Source of the DNA: Amphiura filiformis
Lineage: Eukaryota; Echinodermata; Ophiuroidea; Amphilepidida; Amphiuridae
Direction: 5' to 3'
Assembly (NCBI RefSeq): GCF_039555335.1
Contig: NC_092637.1
Coordinates: 3,119,472-3,183,471 of the forward strand
Length of the DNA: 64,000 nucleotides
Shown: in pieces, positions 9,376 through 21,071 of the stretch
Position numbering within the stretch: the stretch's first letter is position 1
Layout of the letters: each line of letters begins with the position of its first letter
The notes under the pieces: model-generated
The model's input: only the letters and a program-made list of their open reading frames with translations
What the model was told of the DNA's origin: nothing
Databases searched by the model: none
Translations under genes and position numbers: made by a program

Positions 9376-10570
9376 GCTCATAATTATTGCACATCTCCTT
9401 ATTAAACCTAGTTTCTCACATTATGCTTTTTCCTGTATCTTTCGATTTTCTCTCCTTAATTTACGTCTAGACTGGTGGTTCTATTTCTAAAATCGCATTG
9501 CAAGTTAGCGTAAAGTTGCCAACCAGCTTATTTTTGTTAAATTTGGTATGCTAAAGTCAAATATGTTGTCTGCAAACAGTATGTTGAGACAGTGGACCCC
9601 ATAAGATTACCCAAAATGGCCCACAGTATCGTATTGGGGCAATAATTAACTTGTTTATCGAGCCTCACGGATCCCAGAATGGGGTACAAAAGGTCTAAGG
9701 ACGATTTGCTTGTTGCACTTGGGTCAAAAGTCAAAGTTGCTCCACGTTTCGTTAAAATTGAGGCAAAAAGAGGTTAAAAAAAGACTAGTTTGCACTATCT
9801 GCGATGTCTATTTAGCCCGGCTATTTAGTATGCTATCTCCTGAGCATCAGCATCGCAGAAAGTAAAAACTATTCTTTTTTTGAAACTGTTGAACTTGTTA
9901 CAAAAATCGATGCAACCATAATTTTTCAGTCCTGTACAAACCTTGAACCTGTTGGTAACAATATGTCCAACGCGCACATATGTTACATTTTTGTGATCTT
10001 TTGCCCTTTTTTATGATCCTGTACGGGTTTTGGGATCCTTCTTTTAGGGTGATGGGGTTCAATTTGGCAGACAAAATATTTGAAATTAGCATACCCGAAT
10101 TAAATCAAAATAATTTGCTTAACACTTATTACAGCCGGAAACAGCCGGACGATTTTTTTTAAAAGGACATATTGTAGTACTTGCCTTTTTAGTTATATAA
10201 AATAACGGTATTGTTAGGATCAAACATTTTTGCTAATTAGTGTAATTAATTAATTAAAGTCATCAGTGGAAGTCGCCCTGTTTCGATACTTGGGCTGTAG
10301 TGACGTCACATTGCACACATTGGGCGAGCGCTTAGGTCGTGTGATGGTTATCGAATCATTATCGGGTGGTCACCCAGAACTTTCTTTTATGCCCTCCCGT
10401 CGAATGCACATTTTCAAGTAAAAATGTCGAAAGAAGGTTCAATGTAAAAAGAAAAATTTACAAACGGACCAGTTTTCATGCTAAACTGTTAAACATAGAC
10501 CTATCCAAAAATTTATTTTTATATGGATTCCACTTTTAACATTAAGTGACAAAATCAGTGCAGAGTAGGT
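9376..10570. other. Intergenic stretch, nothing recognised
   Basis: No gene, RNA or clear repeat is visible. Open frames of 60-65 codons on both strands lack any recognisable motif and match chance expectation for AT-rich DNA. Confidence 0.4.
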
Positions 10571-10831
10571 TATATGTGATGCGATCAAGCAAAATCAGTC
10601 GGAACTCGGAAATATTGATTTTGAGATATAGCCAAACAAAGGCAATATTTCCTTTTGTTTCCTATTGTTTTGGAAGCGCTTTAATTGCTCATATCTTTGG
10701 AACTGGTTGTTCAATTTCAATGGGGGTTTCTGCAAAATCCAGCTTTGTAAATCCTTTTTACTATCCTATAAGAAACTGAAAATTTATTATTGCCGAGTTC
10801 CGACTGATTTTGCTTGATCGCATCACATATA
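10571..10831. mobile_element. ~261-bp MITE with 39-bp inverted ends
   Basis: The inverted ends 10571-10609 and 10793-10831 are essentially perfect complements (TATATGTGATGCGATCAAGC and onward to GGAACTCGG). The interior is short and non-coding. The near identity of the ends suggests recent activity relative to other elements here. Confidence 0.85.
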
Positions 10832-10899
10832 TGAAAATTAAAAATTGAACAGATTTGACAATAAATAAGTGATTTGAGGCATTTTAGGGGCTGTGTAAT

Positions 10900-11010
10900 A
10901 ATTATGAGCCAAGGGGGAGGGTAAAATTTGGGGGGAAGAGAAATTGAGAGCCGAAAGGGGGGGCAATTTTTGGCTAGCCGAGGGAGGGGGGTCAAGCAGG
11001 GCCGTCGCCA
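10900..11010. repeat. G-run repeat fragment
   Basis: It begins with ATAATTATGAGCCAAGGGGG and continues with GGGGGGCAATTTTTGGCTAG-type units, as in the complete elements at 28848 and 43108. Degenerate partial copy. Confidence 0.55.
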
Positions 11011-12227
11011 TGGGGGAGGGTGTAGGGGTGTGACACCCCTGGCGATCCCTAAAAAGGGAAAAAGAGAAAAGAAAAGGAGAGAGAAGGGAAGAGAGAGAGG
11101 AGGTCTTACCGAAACGTTAAAGTGGGGACTTTCGTTGGATTTTCACCGTCAAAGTGGGGACTCAAATGAAAAGTGGGGACATAGGCGAGTCCCCACTTCT
11201 ACGGTGAGCTTCATAAATGGGTCACTCCATATGAAATCAAGGAGGCGCCCCACCTGACCCCCTCAGATTTGCTTTATATTTTAGTCATATGTTGTACCTG
11301 TAAAAATATCAAATTTGAGGTCTGTAGCTCTTACGGATTTTCTGTGGCAGCCATTTAAAGTTGGAGTAGGCGGGTCTAAATTTGGACCCAAAAGTTGCCC
11401 TTTAAATAAATATCATCTTTGGGAGTCTGTGCCTTCTTTATAAAACGAGAGAGAGGTCTGAAACTTTGTATACACACTAACTGCATGCCCAATTTGTCAA
11501 AAAATAAAAATATATCAAATATATTAGCCTAGGACATGTAATATAGAAAATTCGGGGTTTCCCGCTATACTATACTATAGATCAACATGATTTGTTCAGC
11601 TAAGTATACGATTCGTCTCTCTGCCGAATTCAATTATCGCACTTAGGCGCGATTCGTCCAAATCAAAATTTCAATAACTACGTCGGTGAGTAAGATTTAC
11701 CATTAATTTTTGGTGGAAATAAAAGATAACCTGAAGCATGATCATAAGCATACAAAAACTCAATTTGCTCAAAATTCTCGATTCGTCACTCTGCCGAATT
11801 CATAACGATATGAAAGTGAAATAAAATGTGGGGACAAGAATAATTTGACCCCCCACAACACACGCCCCACTTTATTTTTATCTCACTTTTTAAAGGAAAC
11901 ACATATCGGGAGAGATATTTTGAACATCAAATGGAAGTAGGGGGCCCTCTAGACTGGTGTCACCGGCACAATCGTATTTGGCTCTGTTTATCTCTTTTGG
12001 GCCCGGTTTCGTAGGATAAAGGGAGAGAGAGGGGGGGGGAGGGGGGGGGGGGCCAAAAGTACATTCGGAGCGATTGCCGAATAGGGTGCAACTCTACTAG
12101 TCTTATTACAAGACTGCCCTACCCCACCATAACCCTCATTTTAGCTTCAATATGGCAAACTTTTTCGCGCGTTTTGTACGCACTTGTACCATAAACTTAT
12201 TTGGTCGCCAAAAGGTGCTGCATTTAC
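11011..12227. other. Intergenic stretch, no gene recognised
   Basis: It holds purine-rich tracts (11060-11100), a few AGTGGGGAC repeats (11120-11200), a G run at about 12030-12050, and two copies of CGATTCGTC.CTCTGCCGAA at about 11609 and 11779. The 109-codon frame at 10928-11257 is low-complexity GGR/KR sequence and is not credible as a gene. Confidence 0.4.
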
Positions 12228-12569
12228 TACAGCCTGTCTCACATAGACATACCATATCTTGTTTGTCTGGGCTGTCTCAAGTGAAAAGCGCCCTCTTTGG
12301 CAATTAGAAAATACCGTTGTGACATGATGCTTACACACATCTTTATGCTTACATCAACGTCAAGGGCGCAGTCTTAGCTCCCAAATGCTGTTTGTTCTGT
12401 TCAATATTTGCTTGTTTTAATCTCGAGATATGTTCATTTAGTTAACAACGAAAGGGTAATATCACAATTGTGCCACTTTTACTAGGGAAGAGGGCTGTAC
12501 AGGTGTAAATCAATGGTAGCTGATGTTGATGCGTCTAATGCACTTCCCGACTTCGGGGCTCGTGCATAA
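12228..12569. mobile_element. Fold-back element family A, left half only
   Basis: This matches 2694-3070, starting TACAGCCTGTCTC and running through GAAAAGCGCCCTC, CTCGAGATATGTTC, GTGCCACTTTTACTAGGGAA and GATGCGTCTAATGCAC. It stops at the central palindrome, where transposon E1 begins at 12570. A 23-bp piece of its centre survives at 14894-14916 between E1 and E2. The right arm is absent beyond 21738. Confidence 0.85.
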
Positions 12570-12678
12570 TAGGTCTGTCACACTACGACGGACTGGATCA
12601 ACGTACATCACCGAATACAAAAATATTTTATTCGGTGGAAAAATCACCAGTCCGGCAGAAGATTCGGTGGGATTTTGG

Positions 12679-12878
12679 GTCCGATTCCCGTTCGTCTCTC
12701 TATGCGTTGTGGCCGCTAATAATCCTGCAGGCGTCTTATATCCGATCGTTCAACGTCCGACAAATGACCGGATTTGGGGTCCGATTCCTTTCGTTTCTCT
12801 ATGCGTTGTGGCCGCTAATAATCCTGCAGGCGTCTTATTTTCGATCGTTCATCGTCCGACAAATGACCGGATTTGGGG
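12679..12878. repeat. Two 100-bp subterminal repeats in E1
   Basis: The units start with GTCCGATTCC at 12679 and 12779 and share CTCTATGCGTTGTGGCCGCT, AATAATCCTGCAGGCGTCTT and CCGACAAATGACCGGATTTG. In E2 three such units lie at about 15027, 15127 and 15258. Subterminal repeats in DNA transposons are often transposase binding sites. The long open frames here (12523-12985) are these repeats read in several frames, not a gene. Confidence 0.85.
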
Positions 12879-14297
12879 GTCAACGTCCGTTAATGTCCAG
12901 ATCCGTGGCATGTGGCACCAACAGGAAAGTGGGGGAGGAGAGGGTGTTTGAGAGGGTTTTTGACCCCTTAGAGGCAGTGACGTAGCAAGCACTTTTTCAG
13001 AGGGTGAATAAAGTGGGGAAAGACAACTTTTAAGGGGGAAAACTTTGACAAAAATGGTCAAATAAGTACAAAAGGGCTACAAATCTGATATATCAGGGCA
13101 ACCAGCGTCCGGGGGCAATAGAGGTGAGAAACCTTTAGACAATAAAGGCCCAATTTAAGCCATTTGTCATTTTTTGGATCAATTTTAGCACTATTATTGG
13201 GTACTATTTTAGTTTGAAACAGCCGCAAATTGGTGAAACGAAAGCCTAATTGAAGCCATTGAAAAGTTTTCACCATTACTGTATAATATAAACAATTGGT
13301 TTCAGAATAACACGTGGATGTCCATAGCAGAAGCAAAAAGGAAGACTTGTCCATTTCTCAAAATGAAGGTCCAATTGAAGCCATTTGCATGGGGACTGTA
13401 GGGCCTATTTACATTATTAGGCCTAGGCCTATTGTGTAAAAATTTAGTTTTAAAAATGGAAAATTTGGAGAATTGTTTTTGGTGCATCATTTTTACACTA
13501 TTATTGCCTTAAACAAAAAACAAAGAAGGCCCGAACTGAATTTGCAAAACTTAAAATGTTACACTGATCCACTGACACTATAGATATAAGACTTCAGACT
13601 CGTAATTTCAGGTAAAGTATGCATGGATTGATTATGTTAAAGTCAGTAATAGACCTAAGTCCGTCTTAAATACTGACTTTGGTGACAAAATGTCACGGGC
13701 CCTACATATCGACGGGCCGGCAGTAATTTTCACAGGCTTTTGGCCCAAGGAACCACATAATAATCACAGGCCTATACTTAGGCTTACTATATACTATCCT
13801 GGGCCTACTCAATAACATACAATTAAACCTTTTCCATGTTTTCTCTTCTTTTTTCTTTCTTGTCAATCACTAAAACTGGTAGGAATTTGATATTGCGTCC
13901 TCTACCCTTCAGAAATTGCCCCTCCCTCAATACTACTTTACATGCATGATAGGCCTACTAAATAACGTGCAATTTAACTTTTTCTCTTCTCTTCTCTCTT
14001 CAATTTTTCTCACTTTCTTTTATTTTTTCTCTCCTTTCCCCCTTTTTTCTACTTGTCAGTCACTAAAGTACTGGGGGAAATATGATATTGCATCACACAC
14101 CCTTCAGAAAGTCCCCCACAATAATCAATGCACATGTTCGCCATAGGCCTACATCCGGCACAAGCGCCTGCGAAACCTTGCAAACACCTGCGGTATATAA
14201 ACGAAAGTATAACGAACAAACCCAGGGTATATATACAGAACAGTACGAACACACATCGGACAACTTCCGAACATGTGTATTCGGCACACACTGACTC

Positions 14298-14333
14298 CGT
14301 TTCAAGTTTTGTGCATGCACAAAACTTGAAACG
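14298..14333. repeat. Perfect 36-bp palindrome in E1
   Basis: CGTTTCAAGTTTTGTGCA is followed immediately by its exact complement with no loop. The same perfect palindrome is at 21137-21172 in E2. A shorter imperfect version occurs at about 14705-14735 and 21545-21580. A loop-free palindrome kept intact in both copies may be functional for the element. Confidence 0.9.
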
Positions 14334-14496
14334 TATTGTCGACGGACTAAACAAACATCACCTAACACGAAACGCATTTGGCGGATAATAGCAGGACATA
14401 TGAAGAACATAAAACGAACATTGACGAACACTAACTGATTTGCTAAAATACCATCCGTTTCTTATACGGAAGACCGATCCGGTGTAGTGTGACACT

Positions 14497-14893
14497 AACA
14501 CGGTCTGGGTCAACGTACATCACCGAATGCAAAAATATGCTATCCGGTGGTGAAGGCCTCACAGGAACGTATTTGCAACGAACACGGGCCGAGTGCAACG
14601 AACAAAGAACGAACATGAACGAAAGGAGAGCGAACAAACTCCGGCAATATGCAGCACCATACGAATACACATCGGATAAATACCGAACATGTGTATTCGG
14701 TACCTCCGTTTCAAGTTTTGTGCATGCACAAACTTGCCGACGGACTTAACGAACATCACCTAACACGAAACGCATTTGGCGGATGATAGCAGGACATAAA
14801 AAGAACATAAAACGATCATTGACGAAAAACAACGGATTTACTAAAATACCATCCGTTTCTTGTACGGAAGAGCTATTCGGTGTAGTGTGACAG
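14497..14893. repeat. Short internal duplicate of the E ends
   Basis: At 14476-14500 a right-end sequence (GGTGTAGTGTGACAC) is followed at once by a left-end-like sequence (GGTC..GGGTCAACGTACATCAC). The following 390 bp end at the true right terminus. The layout is that of a small deletion derivative fused head-to-tail with the parent. E2 carries the same fusion at 21318-21738, so it pre-dates the two insertions. Confidence 0.7.
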
Positions 14894-15697
14894 GCGCATA
14901 AGACACATCAACATCATAGGTCTGTCACACTACGACGGACTGGATCAACGTACATCACCGAATACAAAAATATTTTATTCGGTGGAAAAATCACCAGTCC
15001 GGCAGAAGATTCGGTGGGATTTTGGGTCCGATTCCCGTTCGTCGCTCTATGCGTTGTGGCCGCTAATAATCCTGCAGCCGTCTTATATCCGATCGTTCAA
15101 CGTCCGACAAATGACCGGATTTGGGGGTCCGATTCCCGTTCGTTTCTCTATGCGTTGTGGCCGCTAATAATCCTGCAGGCGTCTTATTTTCGATCGTTCA
15201 TCGTCCGACAAATGACCGGATTTGGGGGTCAACGTCCGTTAATGTCCAGATTTGGGGGTCCGATTCCCGTTCGTCTCTCTATGCGTTGTGGCCGCTAATA
15301 ATCCTGCAGGCGTTTTATATTCAATCGTTCAACGTCCGACAAATGACCGGCGAATCCGTCGCATGTGGCACCAACAGGGCGTCCACCCTATCAGAAAAGT
15401 GGGGGAGGAGAGGGTGTTTGAGAGGGTTTTTGACCCCTTAGAGGCAGTGACGTAGCAAGCACTTTTTCAGAGGGTGAACAAAGTGGGGAAAGACAACTTT
15501 TAAGGGGGTAAATTTTGACGAAAATGGTCACAAACATTGGCTAATAAGTACAAAAGGGCTACAAATCGCCATTTGTCATTTTTGGATCAATTTTAACACT
15601 ATTATTGGGTACTATTTTAGTTTGAAACAGCCGCAAATTGGAGAAACGAAAGCCTAATTGAAGCCATTAAAAAGTTTTCACCATTATTGTATAATAT

Positions 15698-17695
15698 AAA
15701 CAATTGTTTTAAAAATAACACGTGGATGTCCATAGCAGAAGCAAAAAGGAAGACTTGTCCATTTTTGAAAATGAAGGTCCAATTGAAGCCATTTGCATGG
15801 GGACTGTAGGGCCTATTTACATTATTAGGCCTAGGCCTATTGTGTATAAATTTAGTTTTAAAATGGAAGATTTGGAAAATTGTTTTTAGTGCATCATTTT
15901 TACACTATTATTGCCTTAAAAAAAAAACAAAGAAGGCCCGATTTGAATTTGCAAAATTTAAAATGTTACACTGATCCACTGACACTTAGATATATAAGAC
16001 TTCAGACTCGTAATTTCAGGTAAAGCATGCATGGATTGATATGTTAAAGTCAGGAATAGACCTATAAGTCCATCTTAAATACTGACTTTGGTGACAAAAT
16101 ATCACGGGCCCTGCATATGGACTGGCCGGCAGTAATTTTCACAGGCTTTTGGGCCAAGGAACCACATTTAAGCACTGTCTATAATATATCAGAGGCCTAT
16201 ACTTAGGCTAAACTATATAGTACTACTATCCTGGCCCTACTCAATAACGTATACAATTTAACCTTTTCCATATTTTCTCTTCTTTTTTCTTTCTTGTCAA
16301 TCACTAAAACTGGTAGGAATTTGATATTGCGTCCTCTACCCTTCAGAAAGTGCCCCTCCCTCACTACTACTTACATGCATAGGCCTACTACTAAATTACG
16401 TGCAATTTAACTTTTTCTCTTCTCTTCTCTCTTCAATTTTTCTCACTTTCTTTTCTTTTTTTCTCTCCTTTCCCCCTTTTTTCTACTTGTCAGTCACTAA
16501 AGTACTGGGGGAAATATGATATTGCGTCACACACCCTTCAGAAAGCCCCCCCCATGATCGATGCACATGTTCGCCATAGGCCTTATACATCCGGCACAAG
16601 CGCCTGCGAAACCTTGCAAACACCCGCGGTATAGATGAGGTGACCTATGATGTCACATGTTTACATTCAGACCGCCCTCTGTTGTTTCAAAGCAGGCAAA
16701 ATAACACAGAAGTGTCTATGACAGACTACATAAATCTCTTTAAAACTCAACTTTTAAAAACCTTTGAAGTTTTGTGTGATATTATGTATATAGCTTGATG
16801 CATTTATAAACAAGATTGATACCATTTTTTGTATTATTTGCTTTGGAACCAAAGTTAATGAATAAAAATCAACTTCTTCCATGTAAACTATAGTGTTTTT
16901 TGCCTGACAATTTTGATCACAGACCAACAGAGGGCGTATCAAATGTAAACACATGTCACCTCATCTATATAAACGAAAGAATAACGAACAAACCCAGGGT
17001 ATGGTCGAATCCAACGAAAAGTGTACACGGCATGTTCAGGGCCATAACTTTAAAGTATTAATCAATTGGCACTCGTTTTTGTATTGTGTTTATTCGCCTT
17101 GATCATACGCTTCGCGCCATATATAATAAGACCCCCTTCTGTGAAAAACGTAGACACAGAGACCCCAAAACATGCTATTTTTACCCATTTTTTCAAAATA
17201 TTTCTTAAAGTATTTTTAAAAACATCTAAATCAGTTATGAAAAGAAGTCATTGGATTGAATCTAAATTGATTTCCTGAAAGGTGGGTATTCAAAGATTGC
17301 CTGTTCAATTTTGCACATATTTGTACATAATTATGAATTTTTTGTGATAATTTTTTGAGTGGTATTTTTTTACATTACCTATGAATACAATTTTTCATAG
17401 CACTAGATATATCTTTTAAAAATGGAAATCACTAATAAATGCGCAATTGATACAAGCTTTGATATGTCCAATAGTGAAATGCATTGCATTCGGACATCTT
17501 TATTATTGTGTTTAGCTGCCAGAAATTCTAAATGGCACAAAGGTAGATTTGGTAAAAAATATGCATTACCTCCGAATACATGTTAAAAGCTGTGTCATTT
17601 CCACAAACTGAGAGAATAGTAAACAATAGTTAAGCAATAGGTGCAGGGTAATACACTCTTTATTTCTACCAAGTTTCAATAGCCTGCGTTTAAAT
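15698..17695. repeat. Large tandem duplication, copy 1 (with MITE)
   Basis: This segment repeats directly as 17696-19346. Both start with AAACAATTGTTTTAAAAATA and end with AATAGCCTGCGTTTAAAT. Copy 1 is about 344 bp longer, mostly because of the 332-bp MITE at 16634-16965. The duplicated unit spans the left boundary of transposon X inside E2, so it arose after X inserted. The copies are nearly identical; a 70-codon frame (17066-17278 and 18720-18932) is unchanged but shows no sign of being a gene. Confidence 0.93.
16634..16965. mobile_element. 332-bp MITE with an internal empty-site control
   Basis: The ends are GATGAGGTGAC at the left and GTCACCTCATC at the right, with about 44 bp of imperfect inverted repeat reaching CGCCCTCTGTTG on both sides. 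The unoccupied site is visible at 18620-18625 (GCGG TATATA AACG) and in E1 near 14195. Comparison of filled and empty sites shows duplication of TA or TATA, as expected for a Tc1/mariner-type MITE. Confidence 0.92.
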
Positions 17696-19346
17696 AAACA
17701 ATTGTTTTAAAAATAACACGTGGATGTCCATAGCAGAAGCAAAAAGGAAGACTTGTCCATTTTTGAAAATGAAGGTCCAATTGAAGCCATTTGCATGGGG
17801 ACTGTAGGGCCTATTTACATTATTAGGCCTAGGCCTATTGTGTATAAATTTAGTTTTAAAAATGGAAGATTTGGAAAATTGTTTTAGTGCATCATTTTTA
17901 CACTATTATTGCCTTAAACAAAAAACAAAGAAGGCCCGATTTGAATTTGCAAAATTTAAAATGTTACACTGATCCACTGACACTTAGATATAAGACTTCA
18001 GACTCGTAATTTCAGGTAAAGCATGCATGGATTGATATGTTAAAGTCAGGAATAGACCTATAAGTCCATCTTAAATACTGACTTTGGTGACAAAATATCA
18101 CGGGCCCTGCATATGGACTGGCCGGCAGTAATTTTCACAGGCTTTTGGGCCAAGGAACCACATTTAAGCACTGTCTATAATATATCAGAGGCCTATACTT
18201 AGGCTAAACTATATAGTACTACTATCCTGGCCCTACTCAATAACGTATACAATTTAACCTTTTCCATATTTTCTCTTCTTTTTTCTTTCTTGTCAATCAC
18301 TAAAACTGGTAGGAATTTGATATTGCGTCCTCTACCCTTCAGAAAGTGCCCCTCCCTCACTACTACTTACATGCATAGGCCTACTACTAAATTACGTGCA
18401 ATTTAACTTTTTCTCTTCTCTTCTCTCTTCAATTTTTCTCACTTTCTTTTCTTTTTCTCTCCTTTCCCCTTTTTCTACTTGTCAGTCACTAAAGTACTGG
18501 GGAAATATGATATTGCGTCACACACCCTTCAGAAAGCCCCCCCATGATCGATGCACATGTTCGCCATAGGCCTTATACATCCGGCACAAGCGCCTGCGAA
18601 ACCTTGCAAACACCCGCGGTATATAAACGAAAGAATAACGAACAAACCCAGGGTATGGTCGAATCCAACGAAAAGTGTACACGGCATGTTCAGGGCCATA
18701 ACTTAAAAGTATTAATCAATTGGCACTCGTTTTTGTATTGTGTTTATTCGCCTTGATCATACGCTTCGCGCCATATATAATAAGACCCCCTTCTGTGAAA
18801 AACGTAGACACAGAGACCCCAAAACATGCTATTTTTACCCATTTTTTCAAAATATTTCTTAAAGTATTTTTAAAAACATCTAAATCAGTTATGAAAAGAA
18901 GTCATTGGATTGAATCTAAATTGATTTCCTGAAAGGTGGGTATTCAAAGATTGCCTGTTCAATTTTGCACATATTTGTACATAATTATGAATTTTTTGTG
19001 ATAATTTTTTGAGTGGTATTTTTTTACATTACCTATGAATACAATTTTTCATAGCACTAGATATATCTTTTAAAAATGGAAATCACTAATAAATGCGCAA
19101 TTGATACAAGCTTTGATATGTCCAATAGTGAAATGCATTGCATTCGGACATCTTTATTATTGTGTTTAGCTGCCAGAAATTCTAAATGGCACAAAGGTAG
19201 ATTTGGTAAAAATATGCATTACCTCCGAATACATGTTAAAAGCTGTGTCATTTCCACAAACTGAGAGAATAGTAAACAATAGTTAAGCAATAGGTGCAGG
19301 GTAATACACTCTTTATTTCTACCAAGTTTCAATAGCCTGCGTTTAA
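17696..19346. repeat. Large tandem duplication, copy 2 (without MITE)
   Basis: Second copy of the 1.65-kb unit described at 15698-17695. It lacks the small MITE. It is followed by the rest of transposon X, which is single-copy from here to 21071. Confidence 0.93.
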
Positions 19347-21071
19347 ATATATCTGAGATGTCAACAATAAAAGCAAGTATTCGTAGGTAAATGTCGATAA
19401 CCGAATGTTACCTACGAATACAATTTGACATCATGACAGTATTGTGAAACACCGCCATTCATGCCAATGCCCATATTGGTACATAACAAAGGCCTGTATG
19501 TTTGCTATCAAATCATATGTCAATGAAAGTTGCGAATTCACATACATGCCCACCATGCAAAACTGAAAAAGGCTTAATTGTTGAAAAATATGTACTGAAA
19601 AAGACGACGGTCTGCTCATTTGAATGAAAAATCATATTCGAAGAAGATTAGAAGGGGATAAATACTTGGATTTGTCAGCTGTCATGTGTGTTTCATTTTA
19701 AACGTTTACCGACATTCTGGTTTCTGACTAATTTGTGTCCAAATTGGTTTATTCGAAGGTAACTTTTGACGTTTTTGCTAAGTTTACCTACGAATACCAT
19801 GGACAAAAACGGCTTTTATCTAGACAACACAGTGGTGGACCCTAGTATAAAGCTAATTATAGTTGCCCTCAAACGAAAGGCCACAAGACGTAACTGACTC
19901 CAAGGTGGACTTCACAGGTCTGCAATAACGGTTTTAAGCGATTTGTGTGCAATTAAGCAAATTAAAGTCACTTTAGTGCCTTTGTGTTTTACTTCAATCC
20001 TCTTTCAACCACTGTGAACCGACATTAAATATACATGATAGGGTCTCAAGTATCAATAAACGCACATAAAGAAAATAATACATTCAAAGTGCTTTATAAA
20101 ATGAAGATTTGATTGCTATATCCACCAAAAGTCTAATTCTTACCTACAAATACTGAAATGTTACTTACGAATACAGCATAATACATGACATATGTAATGA
20201 AGTGTCCCTACCAATGGAAATTAATTGTCAAAAACTTTAAGCGGTACTCCCGGACAATATTATTACCAATATACGGATTCATTCAACAATTATTTATTAT
20301 GTAAATTTGCTGTTTAACTACTTGTATATCAAAATGAAGTGTTCAAAATCTTGCTAAAAGCATCAAAAATTTTGATCTAAGGTAATAGCATTTATTCATT
20401 TAAACGCACCATCTGAAAGAGATCTAAAAACTACCATTTTATTCATTCATTATCATAATAGCAAAATTTAAACCTCTAAACGTAATATAGATATTGTTAA
20501 ATCGCTTATGTTACCTACGAATACCCGGGTCTCTTCACCTATTATTTTATAAAGCGTTAGGTGTATGCGTATAATTCCTAATATTCCTGAAAACAGATAT
20601 CCCACTCGTTCTAATACAATATGTAAATTGATTCATACTCATTTGATAAATAAAATACAGAAACTGACCTAAACTTCATTTTCAAAAATAAACTAGCATA
20701 AATTGACTAATATCATATTGAATGCGTTATAAAAATGAAAACAAATATTTTCTGGTTGAGCTACCATTTTCCTGACACCTTGTGGTCTACATTCCACGAG
20801 GAAGGCGTTAATGGGAATATTCCCATTGCTTTAGGTTGATTAGTATTGCGATAGTGAAAGCATCCTAGTGGTATTCGTAGGTAACATTGGGTTTTGATGA
20901 CACATTTACTATCACACGTCCTGGATTTATTTTTCAAGATTAGTGATGGCACTTTTGGTTCCTATAAGGCCTATATGTTATCAATCAATGGGCAAAAGGA
21001 AAAAATTGTGGAGACATTTTTTTTTTGGACTTTTATTTTTGGCCCGTGGACACTTTTGGTTGGATTCGACC
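18657..21071. mobile_element. Transposon X (2.4 kb) inserted in E2
   Basis: The left end GGTCGAATCCAACGAAAAGT and the complementary right end (ACTTTTGGTTGGATTCGACC) form a 28-bp inverted repeat. GTAT flanks both sides (18653-18656 and 21072-21075), and the empty site in E1 has a single GTAT at 14227-14230, so a 4-bp target duplication is well supported. It contains about ten copies of TTACCTACGAATAC on both strands. The left end is also present at 17003 because of the tandem duplication. No transposase is visible. Confidence 0.88.
19377..19421. repeat. Inverted pair of the TTACCTACGAATAC motif
   Basis: GTATTCGTAGGTAA at 19377-19390 and its exact complement at 19408-19421, with 17 bases between them, form a hairpin. 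Other copies in X are at 19029, 19219, 19784, 20140, 20161 and 20511 (forward) and at about 19750 (diverged) and 20871 (reverse). The mirrored pair also exists in the partial copy at about 27726-27770. Confidence 0.85.

Larger units (their letters stand above)
12570..14893. mobile_element. Transposon E1 (2.3 kb, non-autonomous)
   Basis: The inverted ends are TAGGTCTGTCACACTACGAC at the left and a GTGTAGTGTGACAG end at the right. It has two 100-bp subterminal repeats at 12679-12878 and a perfect 36-bp palindrome at 14298-14333. Interior 12960-14200 matches the start of E2 closely. The right part (14215-14893) contains an internal end-to-start junction near 14490. Flanking octamers GTGCATAA (12562-12569) and GCGCATAA (14894-14901) are a possible 8-bp target duplication, which would fit a hAT-like element, but this is weak. 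No transposase frame is present. Confidence 0.8.

Noticed and set aside
10301..10308. TGACGTCA (CRE-like palindrome); a second at 35535-35542
   Set aside because: An 8-bp match is expected about once per window by chance and neither is near a credible promoter.
12523..15455. Overlapping open frames of 94-142 codons repeated in E1 and E2
   Set aside because: They are subterminal transposon repeats open in several frames at once, with no transposase motif.
17066..18932. Identical 70-codon frame in both tandem copies
   Set aside because: Identity is explained by the recent duplication; the frame lacks any gene-like feature and is absent from the X copy at 26975-28240.
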